A DNA stretch of 64,000 bases. Source: S5-327 sp965200975 (GTDB lineage Bacteria; Chloroflexota; Dehalococcoidia; Lucifugimonadales; Australimonadaceae). Under the pieces are notes generated by a model, which saw only the letters and a program-made list of their open reading frames with translations, was not told the DNA's origin and did not search any database. Of the stretch, positions 9,231 to 18,454 are shown in pieces. The stretch covers positions 806,001 to 870,000 of the forward strand of contig OZ241740.1 in NCBI GenBank assembly GCA_965200975.1, written 5' to 3'. Positions within the stretch are counted from its first letter, which is position 1. Each line of letters begins with the position of its first letter. A program made the translations under genes and the position numbers.

Positions 9231-11972
9231 CTACTCCCTGACGCCTGCGTCGAGCAGCCGCCGGAGGTCGTGCTTGGCGTCGAGGATGTCGCTCCACAGA
9301 TCGCCGGCTGCAGCAAGGCGCTCATGCACAGTGTCTATCGTAAAGTCGCTTGGATACACGCTCCCCAGTTCGTCCCAGCGGAGCGGCGTGGAGACGGGCG
9401 CCCCCGGCAGAGGCCTGAGGGAGTAGATCGAGGCCATGTTCTTCCCCATGACGTTCATATTATGGTCGAGGAATATCTTGCCTGCGCGCTTGCTGACGCT
9501 CCACTCCATCGTGATGTCGCGGGGACGCTGACGCAACAGAAACCTGCCGATGAGCTCGCACGCCTTGCGGGTGACGCCGTAGTCGTACTCGCGCGCGATA
9601 GGCACGTAGATGTGAAGCCCCGTCTTTCCGGACGTTTTGAGAAACGACGAGAGCGATAGCTGATCGAGGATGTCCTTCAGGGCGAGGGCCGCCTCCGCCG
9701 CTTTGGCGAACGCCCGCCGGTTCAGTTCCGGCTCGTCGCCCGCCTTCTCTTCGCCGGAGTAGATGTAGGGGTCGAGGTCGAACGCGATGAAGTCGGGGTA
9801 GTTCAGTACGCTTGCGCGCAACTCCTCCTTCGAGCCGGTGAACTGCCCGGCGAGGCGGGCGCTGTCCGCCCCTGCGCTTGCGCGCGAGAGCCAAGGGTGC
9901 AGCTCCAGGTCGGCAAGCTGCGCCAGCCACAGGAGGGTCGGCAGGTTGTTCACCATCAGGTAATCGACGTCCCCCTCTGCCGTCGATGAGAAGAGGCGGA
10001 CGGTTTCGGCGAACGGCGGCAGGTCGTGCTCCCATCGCTTCTGATAGAAGCTCTGCCCGTCGATGCCGTTGGGGTAGCGTGTGAGCGTAAGGGGCCGGTC
10101 TCGCAAGTGCGGCAGCAGATAGGGCGAGACGCGGGCGTAGTACGCGAGCATCTCGCCCTTGGCGACGGCGCGCTGACCGCTCGTCGCCGGCCACAGTATC
10201 TTGTCGAGGTTCGTCACCGCGATCTTGTGCCCGCCGACCTCGATGCGCCCGTCGCGTTTGATGCGCGCGATCTGCTCGAGCGCCTCCGCGGCCTCCGACC
10301 GAATGGCCGGCGGCGCGTCCGCCGGCGCGCTTGAAGCGCCGAGGGCGGAGATGGGCTCCGGGTGCTCCCGCACGACGGCGCGCGCGGGGACATCGCCGCG
10401 AATCCCGAGGAAAACCGGCGACCGCAGTACGCCGGAGACAGTCCATTCCGAGAACTTCACCTGCGCCACAAGCTCCGGCCTCAGCCACGTCGCAAGCTGC
10501 GGGTCGACATCCGGAGGCATGGCGGCGAATGGGCAATCGGCGGCGCGGAGCGGCGTCATCGCTTCCATTGTGGGGGCGAGCATCTGCTGCGTGAACCCGC
10601 TCCCTGCGCGCCCCGCGTACGTCAGCGTCCCGTCGTCGTCGTAGTAGCCGAGCAGAACGGCGCCGAACGTCGGCGCTCGCTCGCCCTCGCCTTCGGTGTA
10701 GCCGGCGATGACGAATTCCTGCGAGAGGACGCGCTTGATCTTCAACCAGTTGCGCGAGCGCTCGCCCGCCCGGTAGCGGGAGTCGCGCCGCTTGGCGACG
10801 ATCCCCTCGATGCCGATGCGCTCGGCGGCGCGGTAGAGCTGCTCGCCGTTGCCTTCGACGAACTCGACGGCGCGGACGCGGTCGCTGGGCGCAACGGCCA
10901 TGCCGAGAAGACGCTTGCGCTGATGAAGCGGCGCCTGCCGCAGGTCGCAGCCGTTCAGGTGCAGGATGTCGAAGACGTAGTAGACGATGGCCGTCTGTTC
11001 TGCGCGCCCCTCTAGGACGGACGCCGCCGCCTTCGGCGCGCCAGCGCTGTTCTGCAGCAGCAGAAAGTCAGGCGCGCCGTTGGCGTCGAGCGCCACGATT
11101 TCGCCGTCGAGCGCCATCTCGTCGTGAGGGAGCACGGCGAGGTCTTCCGCGATGCCGGGAAAATTGCGCGTGAGGTCGTTGCCCGCCCTGCTGAGCAGGC
11201 GGAGGCTTCCTTGCCGGAGCAGGGCGAGGGCGCGGTAGCCGTCGAGCTTTGGCTCGAACAGCCAGTCCGGCGACGAGAAGGGGCCGTCGGCGGGATGCGC
11301 CAGCATTGGCTTGAGCGACTTCGGCATACGCGCAGCCTTGCCAATGCCCGGAGCGCTCGGCGAAAGGGCAGGCTCCGGCATTCGGCCCGACTTCAACTGA
11401 TCGATGCTGAGGCCGCAGACGATCGACCGCCCGTCGTCGAGCACGTCGCGCTCCACGGACGCATGCGAGTCCTTGTGCTTGATGAGGAGCCACTCATTCG
11501 GCCCCCGCGTCGTCCGCACCAGCGTCCATGAGCCCCGGAGCTTGCGTCCGCGCAGCGTGAACGAGAGCTTGCCCGCCTCCAGCCCAGCAAACATCCGGCG
11601 GTCGGCCTCGTTGCGGTCGCGCCAGCTGAGCCCGCCCTCGTCGGGGGTGTAGATGCCTGCGTCCCAAACGATCACCTGCCCGGCGCCGTAGTTGCCGTGA
11701 CCGATGACTCCTTCGAACGCGGCGTAGTCGATAGGGTGGTCTTCCACGAGGACGGCAAGCCTCTTCTCGTTTGGGTCGAGCGATGGCCCCTTGGGAACGG
11801 CCCACGACTTGAGCGCGCCGCCGAACTCCAGCCGGAAGTCGTAGTGCAAGCGCGACGCGGCGTGCTTCTGCACGACGAACGTGAGCGCGCCGGGCCTGGC
11901 GGAGGCTTCGGCGGGCGCCGGCTCGCCGGTGCGGCTAAAGTCGCGCTTCTCCTCGTACTGCCGGAGCGTCAT
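9231..11972 (-). CDS. ligD: ATP-dependent DNA ligase D (NHEJ), three domains
   Basis: The multifunctional non-homologous end-joining enzyme in the order 3'-phosphoesterase, ligase, polymerase. Phosphoesterase: residues about 1-200 with H43 and D45 in HYDFRLEF and H79 in EDHP. Ligase: about 215-540, with nucleophile K242 in EPKLDGYR, motif IV EGIVAK at 389-394 and motif V WLKIK at 409-413. Polymerase/primase: about 580-913, with metal-binding D732 and D734 in FDLDPY, then SGKTGLHIYVP and the late aspartate in FLDHNMN. All catalytic residues seen are intact, unlike the ligase beside Ku at 27495. At 913 residues it is full length. It lies 14.7 kb from Ku. Confidence 0.95.
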   Translation of the reverse strand: MTLRQYEEKRDFSRTGEPAPAEASARPGALTFVVQKHAASRLHYDFRLEFGGALKSWAVPKGPSLDPNEKRLAVLVEDHPIDYAAFEGVIGHGNYGAGQVIVWDAGIYTPDEGGLSWRDRNEADRRMFAGLEAGKLSFTLRGRKLRGSWTLVRTTRGPNEWLLIKHKDSHASVERDVLDDGRSIVCGLSIDQLKSGRMPEPALSPSAPGIGKAARMPKSLKPMLAHPADGPFSSPDWLFEPKLDGYRALALLRQGSLRLLSRAGNDLTRNFPGIAEDLAVLPHDEMALDGEIVALDANGAPDFLLLQNSAGAPKAAASVLEGRAEQTAIVYYVFDILHLNGCDLRQAPLHQRKRLLGMAVAPSDRVRAVEFVEGNGEQLYRAAERIGIEGIVAKRRDSRYRAGERSRNWLKIKRVLSQEFVIAGYTEGEGERAPTFGAVLLGYYDDDGTLTYAGRAGSGFTQQMLAPTMEAMTPLRAADCPFAAMPPDVDPQLATWLRPELVAQVKFSEWTVSGVLRSPVFLGIRGDVPARAVVREHPEPISALGASSAPADAPPAIRSEAAEALEQIARIKRDGRIEVGGHKIAVTNLDKILWPATSGQRAVAKGEMLAYYARVSPYLLPHLRDRPLTLTRYPNGIDGQSFYQKRWEHDLPPFAETVRLFSSTAEGDVDYLMVNNLPTLLWLAQLADLELHPWLSRASAGADSARLAGQFTGSKEELRASVLNYPDFIAFDLDPYIYSGEEKAGDEPELNRRAFAKAAEAALALKDILDQLSLSSFLKTSGKTGLHIYVPIAREYDYGVTRKACELIGRFLLRQRPRDITMEWSVSKRAGKIFLDHNMNVMGKNMASIYSLRPLPGAPVSTPLRWDELGSVYPSDFTIDTVHERLAAAGDLWSDILDAKHDLRRLLDAGVRE

Positions 11973-11981
11973 AGGGCGCCG

Positions 11982-12374
11982 TTAGCCGACGAGCACTGCG
12001 CTCTCTCTGCGCTCGCCCCGCTTGATGGGACGCAGCTTGCTTACCCGCAGAATTTGGAGCGGCTCGTCGTCGATGCTCTCGAACCAGTAGCGGGTGTAGT
12101 GAGGAATGAAGATCCCCTCGAACGGGCCGAGCTCGCCAAGCACTGCTTCGCCCTCGCCGTGGAACCGGGCTCTGCCTCCGAGCACGAGCCAGTAGCCGTC
12201 CTGGTCGTTATGGTAGTGCAGCTTGTTGCCCTGTCCCTTCTCCATTACCTGCACGGTGCTGATGACCGTCTCGTTGTAAATCAGGTCGTACGATCGGCCA
12301 TTCTCCGGCCCCCGGTCGCGCGATCCGGGCGCCGCGGGGCCGGGGTAGTGGAACCGCTTGACTTCGTCCGCCAT
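11982..12374 (-). CDS. Single-domain cupin protein
   Basis: A 130-residue cupin. The metal-ligand pattern is visible as KLHYHNDQDGYWLVLGG (HxH plus downstream residues) and a later FIPHYTRYWF histidine. Single cupins of this kind bind a metal and serve as isomerases, oxygenases or sensors; nothing here fixes the role. The ATG at 12374 is preceded by AGAGGAGG, so the longer upstream reading frame is not used. It lies just upstream of ligD with a 9-nt gap and may share its transcript. Confidence 0.72.
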   Translation of the reverse strand: MADEVKRFHYPGPAAPGSRDRGPENGRSYDLIYNETVISTVQVMEKGQGNKLHYHNDQDGYWLVLGGRARFHGEGEAVLGELGPFEGIFIPHYTRYWFESIDDEPLQILRVSKLRPIKRGERRESAVLVG

Positions 12375-12606
12375 ACGCTGCCTCCTCTGACGCAGACCTG
12401 AATGATACGGGGATACGGGCGCAGCATAGCGTACACCTCCCGCCCGGGAGAGATGAGCGCGCAACTGTTCAGAGCGCCTGAGAGATCTGCGGGCCGCGCG
12501 CTCTCCCGGCGGGGGCGCCGAACGGTTGCCGGCGCCCCCGCCCGCTTGCGCCCGCCACGTATGCTCCGTACAGTATGCGTATACGAAACCGAGAGGTCGC
12601 GCCGGA

Positions 12607-12801
12607 ATGATCAACGCCTATCTCATCGCAGCCGTCATCTGGGCTGCGCTCATCATCCTCCCAGTCCTTGCCGTGCAGATATTCATCGGCCTCGACGACC
12701 CCGGCTTCTGGGCCGCCTACATCATCTGGTTCACTATCGCCGGCGGGCTTACGGCCCTGGCCTACGTGCTGCATCAGCGCGAGTCCCGCCGCCAGCAGTA
12801 A
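12607..12801 (+). CDS. Small two-helix membrane protein
   Basis: A 64-residue protein with two hydrophobic segments (about residues 3-26, rich in Ile/Leu/Ala, and 32-54) and a basic, polar tail (HQRESRRQQ). It resembles short inner-membrane proteins of unknown function. The ATG at 12607 was chosen because hydrophobic coding begins there; upstream in-frame codons read as Pro/Ala-rich non-coding sequence. It precedes the Rieske oxygenase by 40 nt and may be co-transcribed. Confidence 0.5.
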   Translation: MINAYLIAAVIWAALIILPVLAVQIFIGLDDPGFWAAYIIWFTIAGGLTALAYVLHQRESRRQQ

Positions 12802-12841
12802 CGCATAGCTTCCCGGCGCACGCCGGCAGAGGAGGGACGCG

Positions 12842-14128
12842 ATGCTCAGCCAGGCTATGAACGACCGGATCACTCGGGTAGGGCCCGGCACGCCGATGGG
12901 CGAGCTGATGCGCCGGTACTGGCACCCTATCGCCGGCAGCGCCGAACTCAACGCCGACAACCCCACGAAAGAAGTTCGGCTCCTCGGCGAAGACCTCGTC
13001 CTCTACCGCGACGCCAGCGGCACGCTCGGCCTGATCGAGCCGAGCTGCGCGCACCGGAAGGCGAACCTCTCCTACGGCGTGCCGGAGGAGAACGGCATTC
13101 GCTGCGCGTACCACGGATGGATATTCAACGAGCACGGGCAGTGCGTCGACCAGCCGTCGGAGCCTGAGGGGTCGAAGTTCAAGGAGAAGGTGCGGATCAA
13201 GGCGTACAAGGCGCAGGAGCTTGGCGGCGCGATCTTCGCGTACATGGGGCCTGAGCCGGCGCCCCTGCTCCCGCGGTGGGATGTGCTCGCCTGGGAGGGG
13301 AGCCGTAGCTGGCAGGCGCACGATCTCCCCTGCAACTGGCTGCAGTGCCAGGAGAACTCGCTCGACCCGCTCCACTTCCAATGGCTGCACCGCTACTGGG
13401 GCGGATGGATGATGAACCGCGGCAAACCCGCCGAAGAGCGCGACGCGTGGAACGCCACCACCGGAGCAAAGGGCCGCGACCACAAGAAGATCGGGTTCGA
13501 CGTAACCGACTACGGCGTCATCAAGCGCAGGCTCGTCGGCGACGAGACTGAGGAGAGCGAGTTCTGGCGCATCGGCCACCCCATCCTCTTCCCCAACATC
13601 CTCCGCGTCGCCCACGGTTTGCAGTTCCGCACCCCGGTCGACGACACGCACACCTTGCACATCACGATGCAGTACCACCCGGTCAGGGACGGCGAGACTC
13701 CGGAGACGACGTACACGAACGAGCCGATCTTCGACGCGAACGGCAAGCTGCGCTACGACTACGTGGCGGCGCAAGACCAGGTCGCCTGGATTGTGCAGGG
13801 CGCCATCTCCGACAGGACTACGGAGCACCTCGGCGTTTCCGACGTTGGCATCATCATGTACCGGCGGATGCTCGATGAGCAGGCCCACATCGTCGAGGAC
13901 GGCGGCGAACCTATGAATGTGCGCCGCGACGAGACGGAGAACGAGGTTATCGTCCTGCCCTGCGAGTACTTCCAGTATCCCGGCTACGAAGGCACCGGCG
14001 GCCCGTTCAAAGACCTGAAGCCCGCGCCCGCCAAAGTCGAGGCGATACTCTCCGGGAACGGCGCCGCGCGCGATGAGTGGAAGGGCGTCCGCACGCTCAC
14101 CGGCGAGGAGCGCTACGCCTTCCGGTAG
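12842..14128 (+). CDS. Rieske non-heme iron oxygenase, alpha subunit
   Basis: A 428-residue aromatic-ring-hydroxylating or O-demethylating oxygenase component. The Rieske [2Fe-2S] centre is C69-A-H71 and C88-A-Y-H91. The mononuclear iron site is in the segment following NWLQCQEN: D175 (electron bridge), H178 and H183 in DPLHFQWLH, with an expected later aspartate. The architecture resembles the phthalate dioxygenase/vanillate demethylase type, which needs a separate reductase; none is adjacent. Substrate unknown. Confidence 0.9.
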   Translation: MLSQAMNDRITRVGPGTPMGELMRRYWHPIAGSAELNADNPTKEVRLLGEDLVLYRDASGTLGLIEPSCAHRKANLSYGVPEENGIRCAYHGWIFNEHGQCVDQPSEPEGSKFKEKVRIKAYKAQELGGAIFAYMGPEPAPLLPRWDVLAWEGSRSWQAHDLPCNWLQCQENSLDPLHFQWLHRYWGGWMMNRGKPAEERDAWNATTGAKGRDHKKIGFDVTDYGVIKRRLVGDETEESEFWRIGHPILFPNILRVAHGLQFRTPVDDTHTLHITMQYHPVRDGETPETTYTNEPIFDANGKLRYDYVAAQDQVAWIVQGAISDRTTEHLGVSDVGIIMYRRMLDEQAHIVEDGGEPMNVRRDETENEVIVLPCEYFQYPGYEGTGGPFKDLKPAPAKVEAILSGNGAARDEWKGVRTLTGEERYAFR

Positions 14129-14244
14129 GGAGGCATACGCAGGGCGCATACGTTGGGCAGCGCGCTCTTCCGCTGTGTTCAGCGCCGCCGCCCGGACTCG
14201 TCATCTTGCCCGGCGTCGCCGGTAAGCGGAAGGAGTAGCCGCTA

Positions 14245-14913
14245 ATGGGAGCCGGCGTCCCGCAAGTAAGGGAACGCCCGTTTGTGTGGGTAACGTGGCT
14301 GCCGCGCCTGATGTCCGGGGCCAACCACTGCGAGTGGGCTTCGTGGTTCCGGACGCAGCACGAGGGCTCGAGCTGGCGCCACGCTCCCACAACCTTCGAC
14401 CACACGCGATGGGCGCTCGACCATACAGCCCTCTTGCGGGCCGAGCAGAAGCGGCTGGAGGCCGAGGGCGCCACGGTGCGATCGGAACGGCAGAACCAGT
14501 TCCGGCTCCACGGATGGCATGCCATCCTCTCCGGTATGCCCGACCTCGTGTCGCTGCGCGACAGGAAAGTCCTCGTTCACGACGTCAAGTCCGGTCAACC
14601 CCACGCCTCCCACGCCATTCAGGTGATGCTGTATATGTGGGCATTGCCGCTCGCTCGCAAGGAGTACAGCGGACTTCCCATCGATGGCCGCGTCGTCTAT
14701 GCCGACCAGGTAGTCGACGTCCCCGCCTCCGCCGTAGACCAGACATTCATCGACCGCGCGGCGGACCTCATCAGAACGCTTGCCGACCTGGACAACCCTC
14801 CGGCGAGAACCCCGAGCGCGGCGGAGTGCAGCTTCTGCGAAATTACCGCCGACGACTGCCCCGACCGCAGCGAGGAAGACGAGGTTCCACAGGGCGAGAC
14901 GGAGCTGTTCTAG
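14245..14913 (+). CDS. Cas4/RecB-like PD-(D/E)XK nuclease with Fe-S cysteines
   Basis: A 222-residue solitary nuclease. The PD-(D/E)XK core is GMPDLV (D100) followed by VHDVKSG (D113, K115) and the QVMLY helix (Q126), as in Cas4 and AddB/RecB-family exonucleases. C29 in the N-terminal part and C195, C198 and C205 near the end are the four-cysteine pattern that holds a 4Fe-4S cluster in Cas4. No cas1, cas2 or CRISPR array is in the window, so a DNA-repair role or a stand-alone function is more likely than adaptation. AAGGAG stands 9 nt before the ATG. The stop overlaps that of the next gene in a shared CTAG. Confidence 0.75.
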   Translation: MGAGVPQVRERPFVWVTWLPRLMSGANHCEWASWFRTQHEGSSWRHAPTTFDHTRWALDHTALLRAEQKRLEAEGATVRSERQNQFRLHGWHAILSGMPDLVSLRDRKVLVHDVKSGQPHASHAIQVMLYMWALPLARKEYSGLPIDGRVVYADQVVDVPASAVDQTFIDRAADLIRTLADLDNPPARTPSAAECSFCEITADDCPDRSEEDEVPQGETELF

Positions 14914-16073
14914 TCCAGCCTGAAGAAGCGGGCCATGTTGCCGCCAAGGATGTCGCGCTTCGCCTCGTCGCTCAGGCCCTCCATATTCTCGATGCCGGCG
15001 GCAGTGTTGGGGAACGTCGACGGCGGGTGCGGGTAGTCGCTGCCGATAATGAAGTTCTTGCTGCCAATGGTGTGTATCGAGCCGACGATGGCCTGCTCGT
15101 CCGGCTCGACCGCGACGACGCAGCTTTCGAGGATGAGCTCGCTCGGGCGAACGTCGCAGCGGGCGCACTGACGCTCGATGTCGTAGACGCGGTCAAGGGT
15201 GTACATCACCCACGGCAGCCACGAACCGCCGGCCTCGAAGAAGGCGAAGCGCAAACCGGGGAACTCTTTCAGCACGCCTCCAAGCGTGAGGCTCGCCATC
15301 GCGACTATGTACTCGAACGCAAATCCGAGGTAGTTGCTTATGTGCAGCCGGCGCAGCCGCTCCCAGCCGAGCGTGAAGTTCGTAGGAATGTGGTCGTTGA
15401 TCTGGCACTGGAACGGGTTGCCGTGCACGTAGAGCGGCACGTCCAGTTCCGCGACTGTCTGCCAGAACGGGTAGAGATGCACGGAGTCCCAGTTGTGGCC
15501 GCGCCAGTTGCTGTTGATGGTGAGCGCCTGCAGTCCGAGCTCGTTGACTGCGCGGCGCGCTTCGGCGGCGCACGCCTCGACCGACTCTGTCCCGAACGGC
15601 ACGACGCCCGTGCCAATGAGCTGTTCGGGGTACTCCCGCTGCGCGCTTGCAGTGGCGTTGTTGTACGCCATGGAGAGCGCGAGCCGGAGCCCGGCGTCCC
15701 AATCCCGCTCGATGGGAGACCCGAACGGGTTGGCGTAGATGCCGTCGGGAATGAGCACCTGCATCTCGAACCCGGTGCCGGGCAGGAGCTGCACCCGCTG
15801 GTCGGCGACGCCATGGCCGATGGGCCCCCGGCCCGGGGAGCTTGCGGCAGCCGTAGGATTGATCGCGCCGGTCTGACGCCCCGCGGCGGATGCGCGGAAG
15901 CCGCCCCGCCGTGCTTCGCGGTCGGAGAAAACGCTCGCGTCGCGGAGAAGCATCTCGATAGCGGCGTCCGGCAGTCCGAGCGTGTCGGCCACCCCGGTGA
16001 AGTCGGGTTGCGGGAAGAAGTGGCTGTCTCCGTCGATCCTGCGAACTCTAGTCTTCTGCGGAGTTTCGACCAT
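14910..16073 (-). CDS. ACMSD-like metal-dependent amidohydrolase
   Basis: A 387-residue TIM-barrel hydrolase or decarboxylase of the amidohydrolase-2 family, related to aminocarboxymuconate-semialdehyde decarboxylase. It begins with the metal-site segment RRIDGDSHFF (one H rather than the HxH of classical amidohydrolases). Internal VHGNPF carries a metal histidine, and the late FIIGSDYPHPPSTFP supplies the catalytic aspartate. It is one of four paralogs in the window (also 28582, 35571 and 63284). Substrate unknown; such genes often accompany degradation of aromatic or acyl compounds. Confidence 0.85.
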   Translation of the reverse strand: MVETPQKTRVRRIDGDSHFFPQPDFTGVADTLGLPDAAIEMLLRDASVFSDREARRGGFRASAAGRQTGAINPTAAASSPGRGPIGHGVADQRVQLLPGTGFEMQVLIPDGIYANPFGSPIERDWDAGLRLALSMAYNNATASAQREYPEQLIGTGVVPFGTESVEACAAEARRAVNELGLQALTINSNWRGHNWDSVHLYPFWQTVAELDVPLYVHGNPFQCQINDHIPTNFTLGWERLRRLHISNYLGFAFEYIVAMASLTLGGVLKEFPGLRFAFFEAGGSWLPWVMYTLDRVYDIERQCARCDVRPSELILESCVVAVEPDEQAIVGSIHTIGSKNFIIGSDYPHPPSTFPNTAAGIENMEGLSDEAKRDILGGNMARFFRLD

Positions 16074-16180
16074 CGTGGCGCCTCCCTCGGACGCGAGTAG
16101 TGGATGCAGCGCCTATCTTACTCCTTGGCGCAAAGGGAGGGTCGCCTCCGGATTGCCGCCCCCATATCCAGCGGGCCTCT

Positions 16181-16205
16181 GCTAGCCGGCGATTGGCCGG
16201 CTAGC
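16181..16205 (-). terminator. Perfect 9-bp hairpin after aroE
   Basis: GCTAGCCGG and CCGGCTAGC are exact inverted repeats separated by 7 nt, 34 nt beyond the aroE stop on the minus strand. A T-tract is absent, so it may act as a terminator or an mRNA-stabilising hairpin. Confidence 0.45.
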
Positions 16206-16238
16206 GACCCCCCCCTAGACCCGCAGGAAGCCTACGCC

Positions 16239-17345
16239 CTAGAACGCTGCCGCCATCACCTCGACAACGCGGTCGTAGAGCGCGTCAGGATCGTGGCCGG
16301 CGGACTGCAAATGCCGCCGCGTCATGCGGTTTACGAACGAAAACGCAGCCTGCATCACCAGCATTCCCTTGCCGTTCAAGGCTTTCCGTCCGGAGAGCCG
16401 CGCTTGACGCAGCAACACCGTCTCGTCGGGCGAGTACACGGCGTCGACAAACGCCGCCGTTGGCTTGCAGGCGGCTATCGCTTCCGCCGACCGCGCGTTG
16501 TTCTCGGCAATGGCGCCTGCGGAGCCGGCGAACCACTCGCGCCAAAACGCGGGAAGGTCGTTCGATTCCGGAACTGCTATCGGATCGGCGGGCGCCAGCG
16601 ACGAAAACGCCTCCAGCGACGTTGATTGTCCCCCCGGCAGATGCCGGACTCCGGATTGCCCGACAGTCGAGGCGTTGACGATAACGTCGACGCCGCCGGC
16701 GGCGGCGAGCGCGTCCTCCTGGCTGATGGCTGCAACGCGCGCGCCGAGAGCCGCCTCGACCTGCGCCGCAAGCTCTTGCGCGCGGTCGAGCGAACGGTTG
16801 GCGAGGAGCAGCGAGCCGCCCTCGAGGCTGCGCGCAAGGGCGAACGCAGCCGCGCGGCCCGCTCCCCCGGCGCCGAGCAGCAGCGCGTCGCTGCCCGCCA
16901 GCGTTGGGAGAAACGGCGCCGTCTGCCCCGGCAGCGGACGCGTCATGCTTGCAATCAGGCCGTCGGCGTCGGTGTTGTAGCCCGTGAGCCTGCCGTCGGC
17001 GCCGAGCGCAAACGTGTTGACGGCGCCGATCTCGCGGGCGATGGGGTCTATGTCGTCGAGCAGCGGCATTATGGCGAGCTTGTGCGGGACAGTGACGTTC
17101 GAGCCCATAAAGCCGGGATGCTCGCGCAAGGCGGCCACGAGCCCCGCCAGGTTCTCGGGGCGCACATCGAACGGCGCATGGACGGCGTCGAGGCCGATAG
17201 CGCGGAACGCCGCGTTCCACATCGCAGGGCTCCGCGAGTATTTCGAGGGTGATTCGCCCATCGAGCCGGAGATCAGCGCTCGCTCGCCTGCATCCGCAGG
17301 CAGTGGGTTATCCAGGAATCGCTGTATGTCGTCGAGGGTAGTCAT
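16239..17345 (-). CDS. aroE: Shikimate dehydrogenase, with insertion
   Basis: An NADP-dependent enzyme that reduces 3-dehydroshikimate in aromatic amino-acid synthesis. Substrate-site residues are in SKYSRSPAMWNAAF (35-47), K89 of NVTVPHK, N110 of GAVNTF and D126 of GYNTDADG. The nucleotide fold is LLGAGGAGRAAAF at 156-168, and NASTVG is at 224-229. At 368 residues it exceeds the usual 270-290: about 65 residues (roughly 232-298) are inserted between NASTVG and the DAVYSP segment. The ATG at 17345 overlaps the upstream nuclease stop as ATGA. Confidence 0.9.
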   Translation of the reverse strand: MTTLDDIQRFLDNPLPADAGERALISGSMGESPSKYSRSPAMWNAAFRAIGLDAVHAPFDVRPENLAGLVAALREHPGFMGSNVTVPHKLAIMPLLDDIDPIAREIGAVNTFALGADGRLTGYNTDADGLIASMTRPLPGQTAPFLPTLAGSDALLLGAGGAGRAAAFALARSLEGGSLLLANRSLDRAQELAAQVEAALGARVAAISQEDALAAAGGVDVIVNASTVGQSGVRHLPGGQSTSLEAFSSLAPADPIAVPESNDLPAFWREWFAGSAGAIAENNARSAEAIAACKPTAAFVDAVYSPDETVLLRQARLSGRKALNGKGMLVMQAAFSFVNRMTRRHLQSAGHDPDALYDRVVEVMAAAF

Positions 17346-18367
17346 GCGTTGAGTCTGTTGATCCATACGTCGTTTACTGCATTGGCAAGTTGCTGGAGGG
17401 CTGCAGTGTGGGTTTTCCACCCCGCTTCGTCGAGCAAGCAGTACCATTGCTCTTGGACACGTGCTGTTGTCGGCGCATTTGGAGGAGGTTCAGTCTTGAA
17501 GGGTATGGTCTGTAGTTGTTCCGTGAACTCCGTGAAGCATAACTCGATAGCGGCGGGGAAGAACGTTACGCGGAGCTTTCCGCTCGGGTCCAGTCTAATG
17601 GAGTGGGATCCGTGCGCTTTCTTCGCGTAGTCGAGTTCTTCCATCGGTAAACCAGGCAGGTAGGACGTGAGTCCTTTGAGCTGCATAGTGGGTTCCCAGG
17701 TTGCTGCTCGTGGACGCAACCTCGACTTCGCATCCTCCCACAGTTGAGAGATGCCAAGTTCAGCCGCGTACTGGTCCAGCTGCTGAAACTGTGTATTGAA
17801 AGGCGGGTTTTGCCTCGTCATGTGAAGACTAGAGTCTGAAGCCGGCTGTTCTGCTACTTGTTTGGCAAGCAGAAAGGCCGCTTCATACTGGTACCCGTAA
17901 TAGGTCAAGAGAGAGATGTCCACGCCCTTGCCTCTCAAGTAATCCGCCATGCGGGTTGCGCTGTCGTCCGAGCCGAGACCGACCAGCGCCATTCGGATTG
18001 GCCGCAACGATTCCAGCTCTCCCTGGAATCGCTGTCTGTACCATTCCGCCATATCCTCTATCTTATGTATGCCCAAGTGGCGGGACTGTTCAGCTATGTG
18101 CGCCGCTAAGTGCTCGTCACTCCAGAGTTCGAGGGCAGAGCAGTAGTCGATAACTTGAGTGACTGCGTCCCGCGTGAGAGAGCCGCGCTTCAACTCGAAC
18201 ACGACAAGTCTCCCGTCGCTATCTACGCCAAGCAGGTCAAGCCACCCTCTTGCTTCTGTTGGCATTTGGCGCCCGACGAGGGTCAGACCTGGCATCAGCA
18301 TCTCCGGATTCTTAACAAGGATGTCCTCGAGCAACCGCTCCGTTTCCGCATGGGCGGTCGGCTTCAC
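17342..18367 (-). CDS. NucS/DUF91-like PD-(D/E)XK nuclease
   Basis: A 341-residue protein whose first 100 residues match the NucS-type nuclease core: NPEMLMPGL, RGWLDLLGVDSDGRLVVFELKRG (catalytic D, E and K) and a QVIDY helix. NucS/EndoMS enzymes cut mismatched or branched DNA; related DUF91 proteins are of unknown role. The remaining 240 residues are not recognised. Base use is visibly less GC-rich than the neighbours, consistent with acquisition. Two close GTGs exist; I chose 18367 because AGAGG lies 8 nt before it, while 18376 abuts that site. The last codon overlaps aroE by 4 nt. Confidence 0.72.
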   Translation of the reverse strand: MKPTAHAETERLLEDILVKNPEMLMPGLTLVGRQMPTEARGWLDLLGVDSDGRLVVFELKRGSLTRDAVTQVIDYCSALELWSDEHLAAHIAEQSRHLGIHKIEDMAEWYRQRFQGELESLRPIRMALVGLGSDDSATRMADYLRGKGVDISLLTYYGYQYEAAFLLAKQVAEQPASDSSLHMTRQNPPFNTQFQQLDQYAAELGISQLWEDAKSRLRPRAATWEPTMQLKGLTSYLPGLPMEELDYAKKAHGSHSIRLDPSGKLRVTFFPAAIELCFTEFTEQLQTIPFKTEPPPNAPTTARVQEQWYCLLDEAGWKTHTAALQQLANAVNDVWINRLNA

Positions 18368-18454
18368 TGCTGACACCTCTTTTTCGGAGTTAATCGTCCA
18401 TAGCTGTATCTTGTCAGTCAGGCCTCTTCCACTCCTGTTAGCTGAATGCCCGCT

